Shown: positions 34,451 through 43,450, numbered from the stretch's first letter. The stretch is DNA of 64,000 bases from Microbacterium sp. 2FI (GCF_005502885.1 NZ_SCMR01000004.1:124001-188000); one strand, 5' to 3'. Notes: generated by a model not told the origin, from the letters alone. A program made the numbers and translations.

Positions 34451-35428
34451 GTGACGGGGGAGACGGGCGCGCCGCAGAGCGCGACGACAGGCGAGGGCGT
34501 GTTCATCGTGCGCAACCCCGGCTCGGGCGCGTCGGTGATCCGCAGCGATCCCGCCGACACGTTCGCCGAGCGCCTGCCCGACGCGATCGTGCACGAACTC
34601 GCCGACGACGAGGACCTCGGCGACGTGGTCACGAAGGCGATGGATGCCGACCCGGCACCGGTCGTGCTCGGGGTGTACGGCGGCGACGGCTCGGTCTCGC
34701 GCATGGCGCACCTCGCCCGGACGTTCGACCGGCCGCTGCTCGCGATGCCCGGCGGCACGTTCAATCATTTCGCCCGCGCGCTCGGGATCGACGACGTCGA
34801 CACCGCGATCGACGCACTGCAGCGCGGATCGACGATCGCCGTCGGGGTCGCCGAGGTCGCATCCGACGACGACGAACCGATCACCGTGCTCAACGCCGTC
34901 TCGGTCGGCACCTACCCCGAGGTCATCGACGAGCGCGAGCGCCGCGGACACCTCGGCAAATGGATCGGCGGTGTCGTCGCCGCATGGACCGCGCTGCGCA
35001 GCACCGAGCCCCTCACGATCGTGCAGGGCGGCCGCCGCGCACAGGTGTGGTCGGTGTTCATCAGCGTCGGACGCAACACCCCCGGCCAGGTCGCGACCAT
35101 GCAGCGGGGAGACGTCGACGGCGGCGTGCTCGACGTGCGCATCCACCACGCGCGCGGCAGCCGGGCGCGCTCGGTCGCCGCGCTCGTCTTCGGCCGGCGC
35201 GCCGCCGCGGTCCTCCGCGCCGTCCGGCTGATGCCGCCCGAGTCCGACGTCGAGCGGTCCGTCGTGCGCGAGATCAGCCTGCAGGTGCGACCGCGGGCGG
35301 GGCGCCCGTCGGTCTACGTGCACGACGGCGAGCTCGTCGAGCGCGACGCCGCGGGCTTCACGCTGCGGTGCGTCGCCGTGCCTGCGGGGCTCGAGGTCTT
35401 CGCGCCGGAGCCCGACAGCATCCCCTGA
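34451..35428 (+). CDS. Diacylglycerol kinase-like lipid kinase domain protein
   Basis: 325 residues. The N-terminal catalytic domain contains FIVRNPGSGAS and the nucleotide loop GVYGGDGSVSRMAHL (a GGDGT variant), then AMPGGTFNHFARALGI, the pattern of the DgkB/YegS/LCB5 family. The C-terminal half is a beta-rich lipid-binding domain ending in VYVHDGELVE. Members phosphorylate diacylglycerol or sphingoid-type lipids using ATP. The start GTG follows a -10 hexamer by six bases. It is a single gene; the lipid substrate is not known. Confidence 0.85.
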   Translation: MTGETGAPQSATTGEGVFIVRNPGSGASVIRSDPADTFAERLPDAIVHELADDEDLGDVVTKAMDADPAPVVLGVYGGDGSVSRMAHLARTFDRPLLAMPGGTFNHFARALGIDDVDTAIDALQRGSTIAVGVAEVASDDDEPITVLNAVSVGTYPEVIDERERRGHLGKWIGGVVAAWTALRSTEPLTIVQGGRRAQVWSVFISVGRNTPGQVATMQRGDVDGGVLDVRIHHARGSRARSVAALVFGRRAAAVLRAVRLMPPESDVERSVVREISLQVRPRAGRPSVYVHDGELVERDAAGFTLRCVAVPAGLEVFAPEPDSIP

Positions 35429-35453
35429 TCCCCGCTCCTGCACCGCCCCGGTT

Positions 35454-35533
35454 CGCGAGTGCACGACCTACCCGCGAGTGCACGACTTACCGCGGTCGGT
35501 AAGCCGCGCTTTGGACGGGATGCCGTGCACTCG
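35454..35533. terminator. Composite repeat and hairpin region between convergent genes
   Basis: CGCGAGTGCACGAC occurs twice in direct orientation (35454-35467, 35473-35486). The second copy pairs with CGTGCACTCG (35524-35533), and inside it CTTACCG (35486-35492) pairs with CGGTAAG (35497-35503). It lies between the stops of the lipid-kinase gene (35428) and the semialdehyde dehydrogenase gene (35576); probably a terminator in both directions. Confidence 0.45.
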
Positions 35534-35549
35534 ACGAACCTGGCAGGGA

Positions 35550-35582
35550 GATCTCGATACGCGCTGGCGCGCTGCTCAATCG
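35550..35582 (+). repeat. Dispersed repeat, family 2, copy A
   Basis: GATCTCGATACGCGCTGGCG followed by CGCTGCTCAATCG. It resembles 43389-43420 (shared GATCTCGATACGC, then C-G-C-T-A/G-C-T-C-A/G-ATC). Its end supplies the stop codon of the semialdehyde dehydrogenase gene. Confidence 0.5.
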
Positions 35583-37126
35583 TGCTGGGGGAAGCCCAGG
35601 TTCAGACCGCCGTGCGACGGGTCGAGCCACCGGCTCGTGATCGCCTTCTCAGCCGTGAAGAACTCAAACCCGTGGGGGCCGTAGGCCTTCGCATCGCCGA
35701 AGAGTGAGGCCTTCCAGCCGCCGAACGAGTGGTACGCGACCGGCACCGGGATCGGCACGTTGATGCCGATCATGCCGACCTGCGCCTCGCGCTGGAAGCG
35801 CCGTGCGGCGCCGCCGTCGTTCGTGAAGATCGCGGTGCCGTTGCCGTACAGGCTCGAGTTGATGATGCCGAGGCCGTCTTCATACCCCTCGACGCGTACG
35901 ACCGAGAGCACCGGTCCGAAGATCTCGTCCGTGTACACCGTCGACGATGTCGGCACGTTGTCGATCAGGGTGGGTCCGAGCCAGAAGCCGTTCGGGTCGC
36001 CGTCGATCTCGACGTCGCGCCCGTCGACGACGACCGAGGCCCCGTCGGCCGCAGCCACGTCGAGGTACGAGGTCACCTTGTCGCGGTGGACGCCGGTGAT
36101 GAGCGGCCCCATGTCGCAGCCGCGCATGCCGTCGCCGGTGCGCAGCGTCGCCATGCGCTCCGACACCTTCTGCACGAAGGCATCCGCGATCGTGTCGACG
36201 GCGAGCACCACCGAGATCGCCATGCAGCGCTCACCGGCCGAGCCGAAGCCGGCGTTGACGGCGGCGTCGGCGGCGAGGTCGAGGTCGGCATCCGGAAGCA
36301 CCAGCATGTGGTTCTTCGCACCGCCGAGCGCCTGCACGCGCTTGCCCGCGCGCGTAGCGTTCTCGTAGACGTACTTCGCGATCGGGGTCGAGCCCACGAA
36401 CGAGATCGCCCGCACGTCGGGGTGCTCCAGCAGTGCGTCGACCGACTCCTTGTCACCGTGCACGACGTTGAGGACGCCGTCAGGCAGGCCGGCCTCGGTC
36501 AGGAGGGCGGCCATCCAGTTCGCCGCCGTCGGGTCCTTCTCAGAGGGCTTGAGGATCACGGCGTTGCCCGCTGCGAGCGCGATCGAGAAGAACCACAGCG
36601 GCACCATCGCCGGGAAGTTGAAGGGACTGATGATGCCGACGACGCCGAGCGGCTGACGCAGCGTGTAGACGTCGATGCCGGTCGAGACGTTCTCGGAGTA
36701 CGCGCCCTTGGTGAGGTGCCCGAGCCCGCACGCGAACTCGACGACCTCCATGCCGCGCGCGATCTCGCCGTGCGCGTCGGCGAGCACCTTGCCGTGCTCG
36801 GCGGTGAGGATCTCGGCGAGCTCGCCCTTGCGGGCGTTCAGCAGCTCGCGGAACGCGAACATCACGGTCTGTCGCTTGGCGATCGACGCGTCGCGCCACT
36901 GCGCCCACGCCGCGCTCGCGACATCCACGACATCGCCGACATCGGATGCCGAGGCCAGCCGCACCTCTTTCTGCACGGTTCCGAGGGCGGGGTTGAACAC
37001 CGGCGCGGTGCGCTCGGATGCCCCGGCCCAGGTGGTGCCGGAGACCCAGTGGTCGAGGATCGTCGTCGCAGCCCGGTCGGTCCGCTCCATGGTCGTGGTG
37101 TCGGTCATCGTGTTCCTGCCCTTCAT
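35576..37126 (-). CDS. mmsA: CoA-acylating methylmalonate/malonate-semialdehyde dehydrogenase
   Basis: 516 residues of the aldehyde dehydrogenase superfamily, MmsA/IolA branch. The catalytic cysteine is in FGSAGERCMAISVVLAV (Cys about 301), the characteristic MMSDH context in which the usual catalytic Glu region reads LGGAKNHM instead. It converts malonate or methylmalonate semialdehyde with CoA and NAD to acetyl-CoA or propionyl-CoA plus CO2, the last step of beta-alanine and beta-aminoisobutyrate catabolism. It is the final gene of the pyrimidine operon, 35 bp after the aminotransferase. The start at 37126 has AGGAGG seven bases upstream; an ATG at 37108 (MTDTTTMERTD) is the alternative. 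Confidence 0.9.
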   Translation of the reverse strand: MKGRNTMTDTTTMERTDRAATTILDHWVSGTTWAGASERTAPVFNPALGTVQKEVRLASASDVGDVVDVASAAWAQWRDASIAKRQTVMFAFRELLNARKGELAEILTAEHGKVLADAHGEIARGMEVVEFACGLGHLTKGAYSENVSTGIDVYTLRQPLGVVGIISPFNFPAMVPLWFFSIALAAGNAVILKPSEKDPTAANWMAALLTEAGLPDGVLNVVHGDKESVDALLEHPDVRAISFVGSTPIAKYVYENATRAGKRVQALGGAKNHMLVLPDADLDLAADAAVNAGFGSAGERCMAISVVLAVDTIADAFVQKVSERMATLRTGDGMRGCDMGPLITGVHRDKVTSYLDVAAADGASVVVDGRDVEIDGDPNGFWLGPTLIDNVPTSSTVYTDEIFGPVLSVVRVEGYEDGLGIINSSLYGNGTAIFTNDGGAARRFQREAQVGMIGINVPIPVPVAYHSFGGWKASLFGDAKAYGPHGFEFFTAEKAITSRWLDPSHGGLNLGFPQHD

Positions 37127-37161
37127 TGGGAAGCCCTCCTCGTGAGAGGACGCAGCACGCG

Positions 37162-38481
37162 TCAGAAGAGGTCTTCTTCGACGCTCGTCAAGGCTTCATC
37201 GTAGATCGTCATTGCCTGGGAGACCTCGTCGTCGGTGACGACGCAGGGCGGCACGACGTGGATCCGGTTGTCGGCTGCGAAGGGCATGAGCCCCCGCGCG
37301 GTGAGTTCGGTCTTGAGCTTTCCGATGACATCCGCGCCGACGGGTTCGCGCGTCTCGCGGTCTGTGACGAGCTCCATCGCCCAGAACACGCCTTCGCCGC
37401 GCACCTCGCCGATGAGCGGGTGCTTGTCGGCGAGCGACCGCAGCCCCGGGCCGATGCGCTCGGCGCCGATGCGGCGGGCATGCTCGACGATGCCCTCATC
37501 CTGCATGGCGTCGATCGAGGCGATGATGGATGCCGCGGCCAGCGGATGCCCCGAGTAGGTGAGCCCGCCCGGGAAGACCCGGTCGTCGAACGTCGCCGAG
37601 ATCGCGTCGGAGATGATCACGCCGCCGACCGGCACGTAGCCGGAGTTCACGCCCTTGGCGAAGGTGATGAGGTCGGGGACCACGTCGTACCCCTCGAACG
37701 CGAACCAGCGGCCGGTGCGCCCGAAGCCGCACATGACCTCGTCGAGGATCAGGATGATGCCGTACCGGTCGCAGAGCGCCCGGACGCCGGCGAGATAGCC
37801 GGGCGGTGGCAGCAGGATGCCGGCGGTGCCGGGCACCGACTCGAGCAGGATCGCGGCAATCGTCGTCGGGCCTTCGGACTGGATGACCCGCTCGAGGTGG
37901 TGAAGAGCGCGGGCCGATTCCTCTTCGGGCGTCGTCGCCCAGAACTCGCTTCGGTAGAGGTAGGGCCCGAAGAAGTGCGCGTGGCCGCGGGCGTAGCGGT
38001 TCGGCATCCGTCGCCAATCGCCCGTCGCGACGATCGCCGCCCCCGTGTTGCCGTGGTACGAGCGATAGGTCGAGAGCACCGTGTCGCGCCCGGTGTGGAG
38101 GCGGGCCATGCGGATGGCGTTCTCGTTCGCGTCGGCGCCGCCGTTGGTGAAGAACACCTTGGTGAACCCGTCCGGCGCCTTCGACAGGATGCGCTCGGCC
38201 GCCTGCCCGCGCGTGAGGTTCGCGGTGGCGGGACCGATGGTCGCGAGCTCGCCCGCCTGCTGCTGGATCGCCGCGACGACCGCCGGATGCTGATGGCCGA
38301 TGTTCACGTTCACCAGCTGGCTCGCGAAATCCAGCATCCGGTTGCCGGCGTGATCCCACACGACGCTGCCGAGTCCGCCCGCGATCACGGGCAGGTCGAG
38401 ACCCGCCTGCGCTGACCAGGAGTGGAACACATGCTCGCGGTCGAGCGCCTTCGCGAGTGCGTCCGGGTCTGGTGTGGTCAT
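37162..38481 (-). CDS. Class III aminotransferase, probable beta-alanine/beta-aminoisobutyrate transaminase
   Basis: 439 residues of fold-type I, class III. The PLP-lysine is in LITFAKGVNSGYVPVGG (Lys about 276), and the cofactor Asp is in IILILDEVMCGFGRTG (about 247). FFTNGGADANENAIRMARLH is typical of omega-aminotransferases. The start ATG at 38481 has GAAGGGAG about six bases upstream. Position between a pyrimidine-type importer and MmsA argues that it transfers the amino group of beta-alanine or beta-aminoisobutyrate to pyruvate or 2-oxoglutarate, giving the semialdehyde for MmsA. Specificity is inferred from context; taurine or GABA as substrate cannot be excluded. Confidence 0.85.
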   Translation of the reverse strand: MTTPDPDALAKALDREHVFHSWSAQAGLDLPVIAGGLGSVVWDHAGNRMLDFASQLVNVNIGHQHPAVVAAIQQQAGELATIGPATANLTRGQAAERILSKAPDGFTKVFFTNGGADANENAIRMARLHTGRDTVLSTYRSYHGNTGAAIVATGDWRRMPNRYARGHAHFFGPYLYRSEFWATTPEEESARALHHLERVIQSEGPTTIAAILLESVPGTAGILLPPPGYLAGVRALCDRYGIILILDEVMCGFGRTGRWFAFEGYDVVPDLITFAKGVNSGYVPVGGVIISDAISATFDDRVFPGGLTYSGHPLAAASIIASIDAMQDEGIVEHARRIGAERIGPGLRSLADKHPLIGEVRGEGVFWAMELVTDRETREPVGADVIGKLKTELTARGLMPFAADNRIHVVPPCVVTDDEVSQAMTIYDEALTSVEEDLF

Positions 38482-38560
38482 GACCGACTCCCTTCGGTGA
38501 GGCGCTCCCCACCCGCAACGTTCGTCGCTCGGCGACCGGGGGTCAACAGGCAACCCGGCC

Positions 38561-38587
38561 GCCGAGCGAGCGATGCGAGACGAATCG
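38561..38587 (+). repeat. Dispersed repeat, family 1, copy D (degenerate)
   Basis: GCCGAGCGAGCGATGCGAGA followed by CGAATCG. It differs from the 31-bp consensus at about four positions. It lies between the aminotransferase start and the binding-protein stop. Confidence 0.4.
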
Positions 38588-38595
38588 TCCGGCGG

Positions 38596-39750
38596 CTAGT
38601 TGCCGCCCTCCTGCAATTCGACCTCGATCGGGGTGAACCCGTCGCCCGTGAGGTCGATGCCGTCGGCCTCGAGCTCGTCCAGTGCCTGCTGGATGTACTC
38701 GTTCGACCACGCCGACGCCGGAGGCTCCTCGGTGATCAGGTGCGCGCCGGTCTCGTTGACGGCGGCGAGAGCCCCGTCGACCGTCTGCTGCCACGCGGCC
38801 TCGTCGATGATGCCGATGCCGTCGGGCGAGGGCCAGATCAGCTTGTTGATCTCGTTCATCATCCACAGCTCGTGGCTCGGTCCCCACGCAGAGCCGTTCG
38901 CGAGGGTGATCTCGGCGGCCTCCTCGGGGTTGTCGCGGGCGAACGCCCAGCCCTTGACGACGGCCTTCAGGAACGCGACCGTCGTCTCGGCGTACTCCTC
39001 GTCGCTCTCGAGCCGCGCGGTGTCGGCCCAGATCGCGTCCTGCAGCATCGCGCCGACGGTGTCCTGGTAGCTGATGACGTTGAAGTCGTCGGGCTGGTAC
39101 AGCTCGCCGGTGTCGGGGTTCGGCGTCTCGAGCAGCTGCGCGTACTCGTTGTAGGTCATCGCCTGGGCCGCGTCGATGTCACCCTGCAGGAAGGCGTTCA
39201 TGTTGAAGTCCTGCGTGATGATCTGCACGGTCGACGAGTCGAGGCCTTCCGCGGCCATCGCCGCGAAGATCTCCCACTCGTTGCCGAAGCCCCACGAGCC
39301 GATCGTCTTGCCCTCGAAGTCGGCCACCGATTCGATCCCGGAGTCCGCCCACGACACCTGGAGGGTGCCCGAGCGCTGGAAGATCTGCGCGATGTCGGTG
39401 AGGTTGGCGCCGGCCTCGATCGACCCGAGCACCTTCGGCACCCACGCGATGGCGTAGTCGACGTCGCCGTTGGCGAGCGCGTCCTGCGGCACGATGTCGC
39501 CGCCGGACGGGATGATCTCGACCTCCAGGCCCTCCTCTTCGAAGAAGCCCTGGTCGATCGCCGCGAAGTAGCCGGCGAACTGAGCCTGGGGGAGCCATTG
39601 GAGCTGGAGCTTCACCGGGGTGAGCTCACCGGCTTCGGGTTCGCCGCTCTCGTCGGGAGAAGCGTCGCCGCCGGAGCATCCGGCGAGCAGAAGCGCGGTC
39701 GACAGGGCGAACGCGCCTGTCGCGAGCGCGCGACGTGTGCTGTGTCTCAT
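38596..39750 (-). CDS. NMT1/THI5-type ABC substrate-binding lipoprotein
   Basis: 384 residues. A lipoprotein signal ends in ALLLAGC (Cys at about 25). The mature start VKLQLQWLPQAQFAGYFAAI is the signature of the NMT1/THI5-like family, which includes binding proteins for thiamine pyrimidine precursors (ThiY), riboflavin (RibY), and other heterocycles. A ribosome site AAAGGA precedes the ATG. It is encoded within an operon for pyrimidine-ring breakdown, so a pyrimidine or dihydropyrimidine ligand is likely. It is separated from the upstream permease gene by 86 bp. Confidence 0.85.
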   Translation of the reverse strand: MRHSTRRALATGAFALSTALLLAGCSGGDASPDESGEPEAGELTPVKLQLQWLPQAQFAGYFAAIDQGFFEEEGLEVEIIPSGGDIVPQDALANGDVDYAIAWVPKVLGSIEAGANLTDIAQIFQRSGTLQVSWADSGIESVADFEGKTIGSWGFGNEWEIFAAMAAEGLDSSTVQIITQDFNMNAFLQGDIDAAQAMTYNEYAQLLETPNPDTGELYQPDDFNVISYQDTVGAMLQDAIWADTARLESDEEYAETTVAFLKAVVKGWAFARDNPEEAAEITLANGSAWGPSHELWMMNEINKLIWPSPDGIGIIDEAAWQQTVDGALAAVNETGAHLITEEPPASAWSNEYIQQALDELEADGIDLTGDGFTPIEVELQEGGN

Positions 39751-39836
39751 GTCGTTCCTTTCAGTCCCCTCGCGGGGTTCGCTGCGGTGGTGCAGTGCCG
39801 GCCTCGCGGGGCGAGGACGCGGTGAGGCGGCGCGCG

Positions 39837-40670
39837 TCATCGCGGGCCTCCGGTCGGGATGCGGCGGAGCACGAGCCACTCGAGCAGGGCCGTCGCGAGG
39901 TAGAAGACGAGTCCGAGCGCGATCGCCGCAGCGACGTAGGCCCACGCGCGGGCGTACGCGCTGGTGGCGGCAGAGGTCGCGATGAACGTGCCGAGTCCGC
40001 CGCGCGGACCGCCGAAGTACTCGGCGACGAGCGCGGAGATCACGGCCAGCGAGCTGGCGATCCGGATGCCGGTCATGAGGTACGGCACCGCCGTCGGCAG
40101 GGTGACCTTGCGGAAGGTCTCACTGCCGGATGCCGCATAGACGCGCATGAGGTCGCGATGGACCGGGCGGGTCTGGCGGAGACCGCGGAGGGTGTTGACG
40201 AACACCGGCACGAACGCCGCGAGCGCGGCGATCGCCTGGCGCCCGAACTGGCTGTCGGCGCCGAACATGGAGTTGAGCACGGGAGCGAGGGCGACGATCG
40301 GCACGACCGCGAGCGAGGCGACGATGGGCGCCGACATGCCGTCGACGGCGCGCCAGCGCGAGGCCAGCGCCGCGAGCAGGATCGCCAGCAGCGTGCCGAC
40401 GACGAGCCCGATGAGGGCGTTGGTGCCCGTCACGATCGTCGCCGACAGGATCGCCGGCCAGAACTCGACGAGCTGCTCGAGGATCGCGGCCGGGCTCGGC
40501 AGCAGGTAGTCCGAGACGCCGACGACCGTCACCAGGAACTGCCACAGCGCGAGGACGAGCAGGCCGACGACGATCGGCGCGATGACCCGGAGGCGCCGCT
40601 CGGCGGCCGGGCTCCACCCGGTGCGGCGTGGGGCGATCCGCGGGCTCGACGTCGTGGGCGTGATCGTCAT
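39837..40670 (-). CDS. ABC transporter permease, SsuC/ThiX type (first of two)
   Basis: 277 residues with about six membrane segments; the first, VIAPIVVGLLVLALWQFLVT, is at about 29-48. The transport-domain loop is LMRVYAASGSETFRKVTLPT, as in the nitrate/sulfonate/taurine permease family. The ATG at 40670 overlaps the ATPase stop (ATGA). It shares the operon with a second, divergent permease (41500-42375), so the channel is probably a heterodimer. Confidence 0.88.
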   Translation of the reverse strand: MTITPTTSSPRIAPRRTGWSPAAERRLRVIAPIVVGLLVLALWQFLVTVVGVSDYLLPSPAAILEQLVEFWPAILSATIVTGTNALIGLVVGTLLAILLAALASRWRAVDGMSAPIVASLAVVPIVALAPVLNSMFGADSQFGRQAIAALAAFVPVFVNTLRGLRQTRPVHRDLMRVYAASGSETFRKVTLPTAVPYLMTGIRIASSLAVISALVAEYFGGPRGGLGTFIATSAATSAYARAWAYVAAAIALGLVFYLATALLEWLVLRRIPTGGPR

Positions 40671-41500
40671 CGCTCCTCTGCTCCCCGCGCGGCCGGCGCC
40701 GGCGTGCCGTGCAGCGCCTCGCGCACCGCGGTGACCATCGCGAAGAACGCCGGCGTCTCGCGCAGCGTGTCGTCGCGCGTGACATCGGTCCCGAAGCCGG
40801 TCTCGATGACGTCGGTGATGCGGCCTGGGCGCGGTGACATCACGACCACGCGGTCCGAGAGGAACACCGCCTCGGGGATGGAGTGGGTGACGAACACGAC
40901 GGCCGCGCCGGTCTCGGCGGCGATGCGCGACAGCTCCGCCTGCATGCGCTCGCGGGTCATCTCGTCGAGCGCGCCGAAGGGCTCGTCCATCAGCAGCAGT
41001 CGAGGCCGCTCGGCGAGGGCGCGGGCGATCGCGACGCGCTGCTGCATCCCGCCCGAGAGCTGATCGGGATGCCGGTCCGCGAAATCCGAGAGCCCGACGA
41101 GGTCGGCGAGTTCGGCCACGCGGGCCTTGCGCTCCGCAGCCCCTACGCCGTGGATCTCGAGCGGCAGAGCGATGTTGGCCGCCACCGTGCGCCAGGGCAG
41201 GAGCCCCGCCTGCTGGAACGCGATGCCGTAGTCCTGGTCGCGACGTGCGCGGTGCGCGGGCTTGCCGAACACCTCGACGGTTCCCGACGTCGCGGAGTCG
41301 AGGTCGGCGATGAGCCGCAGGAGTGTGGACTTCCCGCAGCCCGACGGGCCGATGAGCGACACGAACTCGCCGACGTCGACCGTCAGGTCGATCCCGTCGA
41401 GCGCGGTGACGTCGCCGGCCTTCGAGGGGAAGACCTTCGCGGCATCCCGCACGCTCACCGCCGTGGTCGTCGTGGTGTCTGTGGTCGCGGTGTCGGTCAT
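40667..41500 (-). CDS. ABC transporter ATPase, SsuB/TauB type
   Basis: 277 residues. Walker A GPSGCGKST, signature LSGGMQQR, Walker B LLLMDEPFGALD, switch histidine in VTHSIPEAV, as in SsuB/TauB/ThiZ ATPases. A Thr-rich N-terminus (MTDTATTDTTTTT) is probably disordered. It energises uptake by the two flanking permeases. The ATG at 41500 overlaps the preceding stop by one base. Confidence 0.88.
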   Translation of the reverse strand: MTDTATTDTTTTTAVSVRDAAKVFPSKAGDVTALDGIDLTVDVGEFVSLIGPSGCGKSTLLRLIADLDSATSGTVEVFGKPAHRARRDQDYGIAFQQAGLLPWRTVAANIALPLEIHGVGAAERKARVAELADLVGLSDFADRHPDQLSGGMQQRVAIARALAERPRLLLMDEPFGALDEMTRERMQAELSRIAAETGAAVVFVTHSIPEAVFLSDRVVVMSPRPGRITDVIETGFGTDVTRDDTLRETPAFFAMVTAVREALHGTPAPAARGAEER

Positions 41501-42375
41501 CAGGCCGCCTCTCCTCGCCGGTAGTCCTTCATGAGCACGCCGAGCAGCGCCACCGAACCCGCGGCGACGAGACCGAGTGCGACCGCGCCGAAGATCGGCG
41601 CCCAGGCCTTGGCCGGGTCGCCCGATGCCTGGCCGGCGAACTGGATGAGCAGCCGGCCGATTCCGCCCTGCAGACCCGTCGAGACCTCGGCGACGACGGC
41701 GCCGATGACCGCGTTGGCCGCGCCGAGACGCAGCGCGGGCAGCAGATAGGGGACGGATGCCGGCAGCCGGAGCTTCACGAGCGTCGGCCAGTAGCCGGCG
41801 GCGTAGGTGTGCATCAGCTCGGTGTGGATGCGATCGGGAGACTGCAGTCCCCGCAGCGCCCCGACCGCGATCGGGAAGAACGCGAGATACGACGCGATGA
41901 GGGCGACCGACATCCAGTCCTGCCATTCCCATCCGGCGATCTCGATCCGAGACCCCCAGCTCTTCACGATCGGCGCGAACGCGATGAGCGGGACCGTCTG
42001 GCTCAGAATGATCCAGGGGAGAAGTCCCCATTCCGCGAGCCGCCAGCGCTGCATCAGCAGCGCGAACGCGAGGCCGACGATCGAGCCCACGATCCAGCCG
42101 ACCGCGGCGATGCCCAGCGTCGTGAGCGCGCCGAGCGCGATGACACCCCACAGCGGCGGTGAGCCCTCCTGGCGCGTGACGGGCTCGAAGAGGCGACCGG
42201 CCATCACCCACACGTGCGGCATCGCGAGATCGGTCGTGCGGGGGAGGATGCGCACGCCGACGACGATCACGCCGTCCTCGGGCGCGAGCCACTTGTACAG
42301 CTCCCACGCGATGATGACGGCCGAGACGCCGACGATCCCCCAGAGCCAGGCCAGTCCGGAGCGCCGAGCCGTCAT
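41500..42375 (-). CDS. ABC transporter permease, SsuC/ThiX type (second of two)
   Basis: 291 residues. After the first membrane segment (about 8-25) there is an unusually long outer loop of about 45 residues, then five more segments. The transport-domain loop is LMHTYAAGYWPTLVKLRLPA. It is related to, but clearly distinct from, the permease at 39837-40670. Family importers often use a homodimer, so the presence of two permease genes in one operon is notable. The start overlaps the LLM oxidoreductase stop by four bases. Confidence 0.87.
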   Translation of the reverse strand: MTARRSGLAWLWGIVGVSAVIIAWELYKWLAPEDGVIVVGVRILPRTTDLAMPHVWVMAGRLFEPVTRQEGSPPLWGVIALGALTTLGIAAVGWIVGSIVGLAFALLMQRWRLAEWGLLPWIILSQTVPLIAFAPIVKSWGSRIEIAGWEWQDWMSVALIASYLAFFPIAVGALRGLQSPDRIHTELMHTYAAGYWPTLVKLRLPASVPYLLPALRLGAANAVIGAVVAEVSTGLQGGIGRLLIQFAGQASGDPAKAWAPIFGAVALGLVAAGSVALLGVLMKDYRRGEAA

Positions 42376-43388
42376 GCCTTCGCCGTCACGTGGGCGGAGA
42401 GCGCGGGGATCACGGTCTCGCCGTACACCCGCATCGTCTCCTCCTTGTTGTCGTGCTGGAGGTACCCGGCGAACTGGGTCACGCCGAGCGCGCGGAGCTG
42501 CTCGAGCTTGGCGATGTGCTCGTCGGCGGTGCCCAGGATGCAGAAGCGGTCGACGATCTCGTCGGGCACGAAGTCGACGTGGTCGTTGTCGGACTTGCCG
42601 TGGGTGTTGTAGTCGTAGCCCGTGCGGCCGGCGATGTAGTCCGTCAGGGCGTCGGGCACGGTGCCGTGCGCGCCGTACTTGGCCACGATGTCGGCGACGT
42701 GGTTGCCGACCATCCCGCCGAACCAGCGGCACTGGTCGCGCATGTGCTTCCAGTCGTCGCCGATGTACATCGGCGCGGCGACGCAGAACGCGATCGCGTC
42801 GGGGTCGCGGCCCGCTGCGGCAGCGGCATCCCGAACCGTCTTGATCATCCACGCCGCGATGTCGACGTCGGCCAGCTGCAGGATGAAGCCGTCGCCGACC
42901 TCGCCCGTGAGTTTCAGCGCGAGCGGGCCGTAGGCGGCGACCCACACCTCGAGCTCGGAGCCGCGGCTCCAGGGGAACTGCAGCGTCGCACCCTTGTATT
43001 CGACGGGGCGCGAGTTCGCGAGCTCGCGGATGACGTGGATGGATTCGCGCAGCTCACTCATCGTGACCGGCTTGCCGTTGGTGACCCGCACCGCCGAGTC
43101 GCCGCGGCCGATGCCGCAGATCGTGCGGTTGCCGTACATCTCGTTGAGGGTGGCGAAGACGGATGCCGTCACCGTCCAGTCGCGCGTGGCGGGGTTCGTG
43201 ACGAAGGGGCCGACCGTGATGCGCTTCGTCTCGGCGAGGATCGCCGAGTGGATGACGTACGGCTCCTGCCACAGCAGGTGCGAGTCGAACGTCCACACGT
43301 GGCTGAAGCCGTGCGCCTCGGCGAGCTTGGCCAGCTGCACGGTGCGCGCGGCGGGCGGGTTGGTCTGGAGGACGACTCCGAAGTCCAT
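42372..43388 (-). CDS. LLM-class flavin/F420-dependent oxidoreductase
   Basis: 338 residues with the luciferase-like TIM-barrel pattern: MDFGVVLQTNPPAARTVQLA at the N-terminus, VGPFVTNPATRDWTVTASVF, ICGIGRGDSAVRVTNGKPV and VWVAAYGPLALKLTGEVGDG. It resembles the CPS_4043-like family (TIGR03842), which is related to methylene-H4MPT reductase and is often found near pyrimidine-type hydrolase genes; its function is unknown. Here it is transcribed between the dihydropyrimidinase and importer genes. No Rut-type partner is present. It could reduce uracil or thymine in place of dihydropyrimidine dehydrogenase. The ribosome site would fall inside a family 2 repeat. Confidence 0.85.
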   Translation of the reverse strand: MDFGVVLQTNPPAARTVQLAKLAEAHGFSHVWTFDSHLLWQEPYVIHSAILAETKRITVGPFVTNPATRDWTVTASVFATLNEMYGNRTICGIGRGDSAVRVTNGKPVTMSELRESIHVIRELANSRPVEYKGATLQFPWSRGSELEVWVAAYGPLALKLTGEVGDGFILQLADVDIAAWMIKTVRDAAAAAGRDPDAIAFCVAAPMYIGDDWKHMRDQCRWFGGMVGNHVADIVAKYGAHGTVPDALTDYIAGRTGYDYNTHGKSDNDHVDFVPDEIVDRFCILGTADEHIAKLEQLRALGVTQFAGYLQHDNKEETMRVYGETVIPALSAHVTAKA

Positions 43389-43447
43389 GATCTCGATACG
43401 CTCCGCTACTCGATCACCGGGGAAGGGGCTGAATACTCGATCACCGG
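43389..43447 (+). repeat. Dispersed repeat, family 2, copy B
   Basis: GATCTCGATACGCTCCGCTA then CTCGATCACCGG (43389-43420), and a second ACTCGATCACCGG at 43435-43447. The element fills the 62-bp gap between the dihydropyrimidinase stop and the LLM start. Transcribed on the minus strand, its end becomes the LLM translation-initiation region. Confidence 0.6.
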
Positions 43448-43450
43448 TGG

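Noticed and set aside
38596..39836. A thiamine riboswitch for the NMT1/THI5-type importer.
   Set aside because: The conserved CUGAGA and ACCUGA segments are not present upstream of any gene in this operon, so thiamine-pyrimidine control is not supported.
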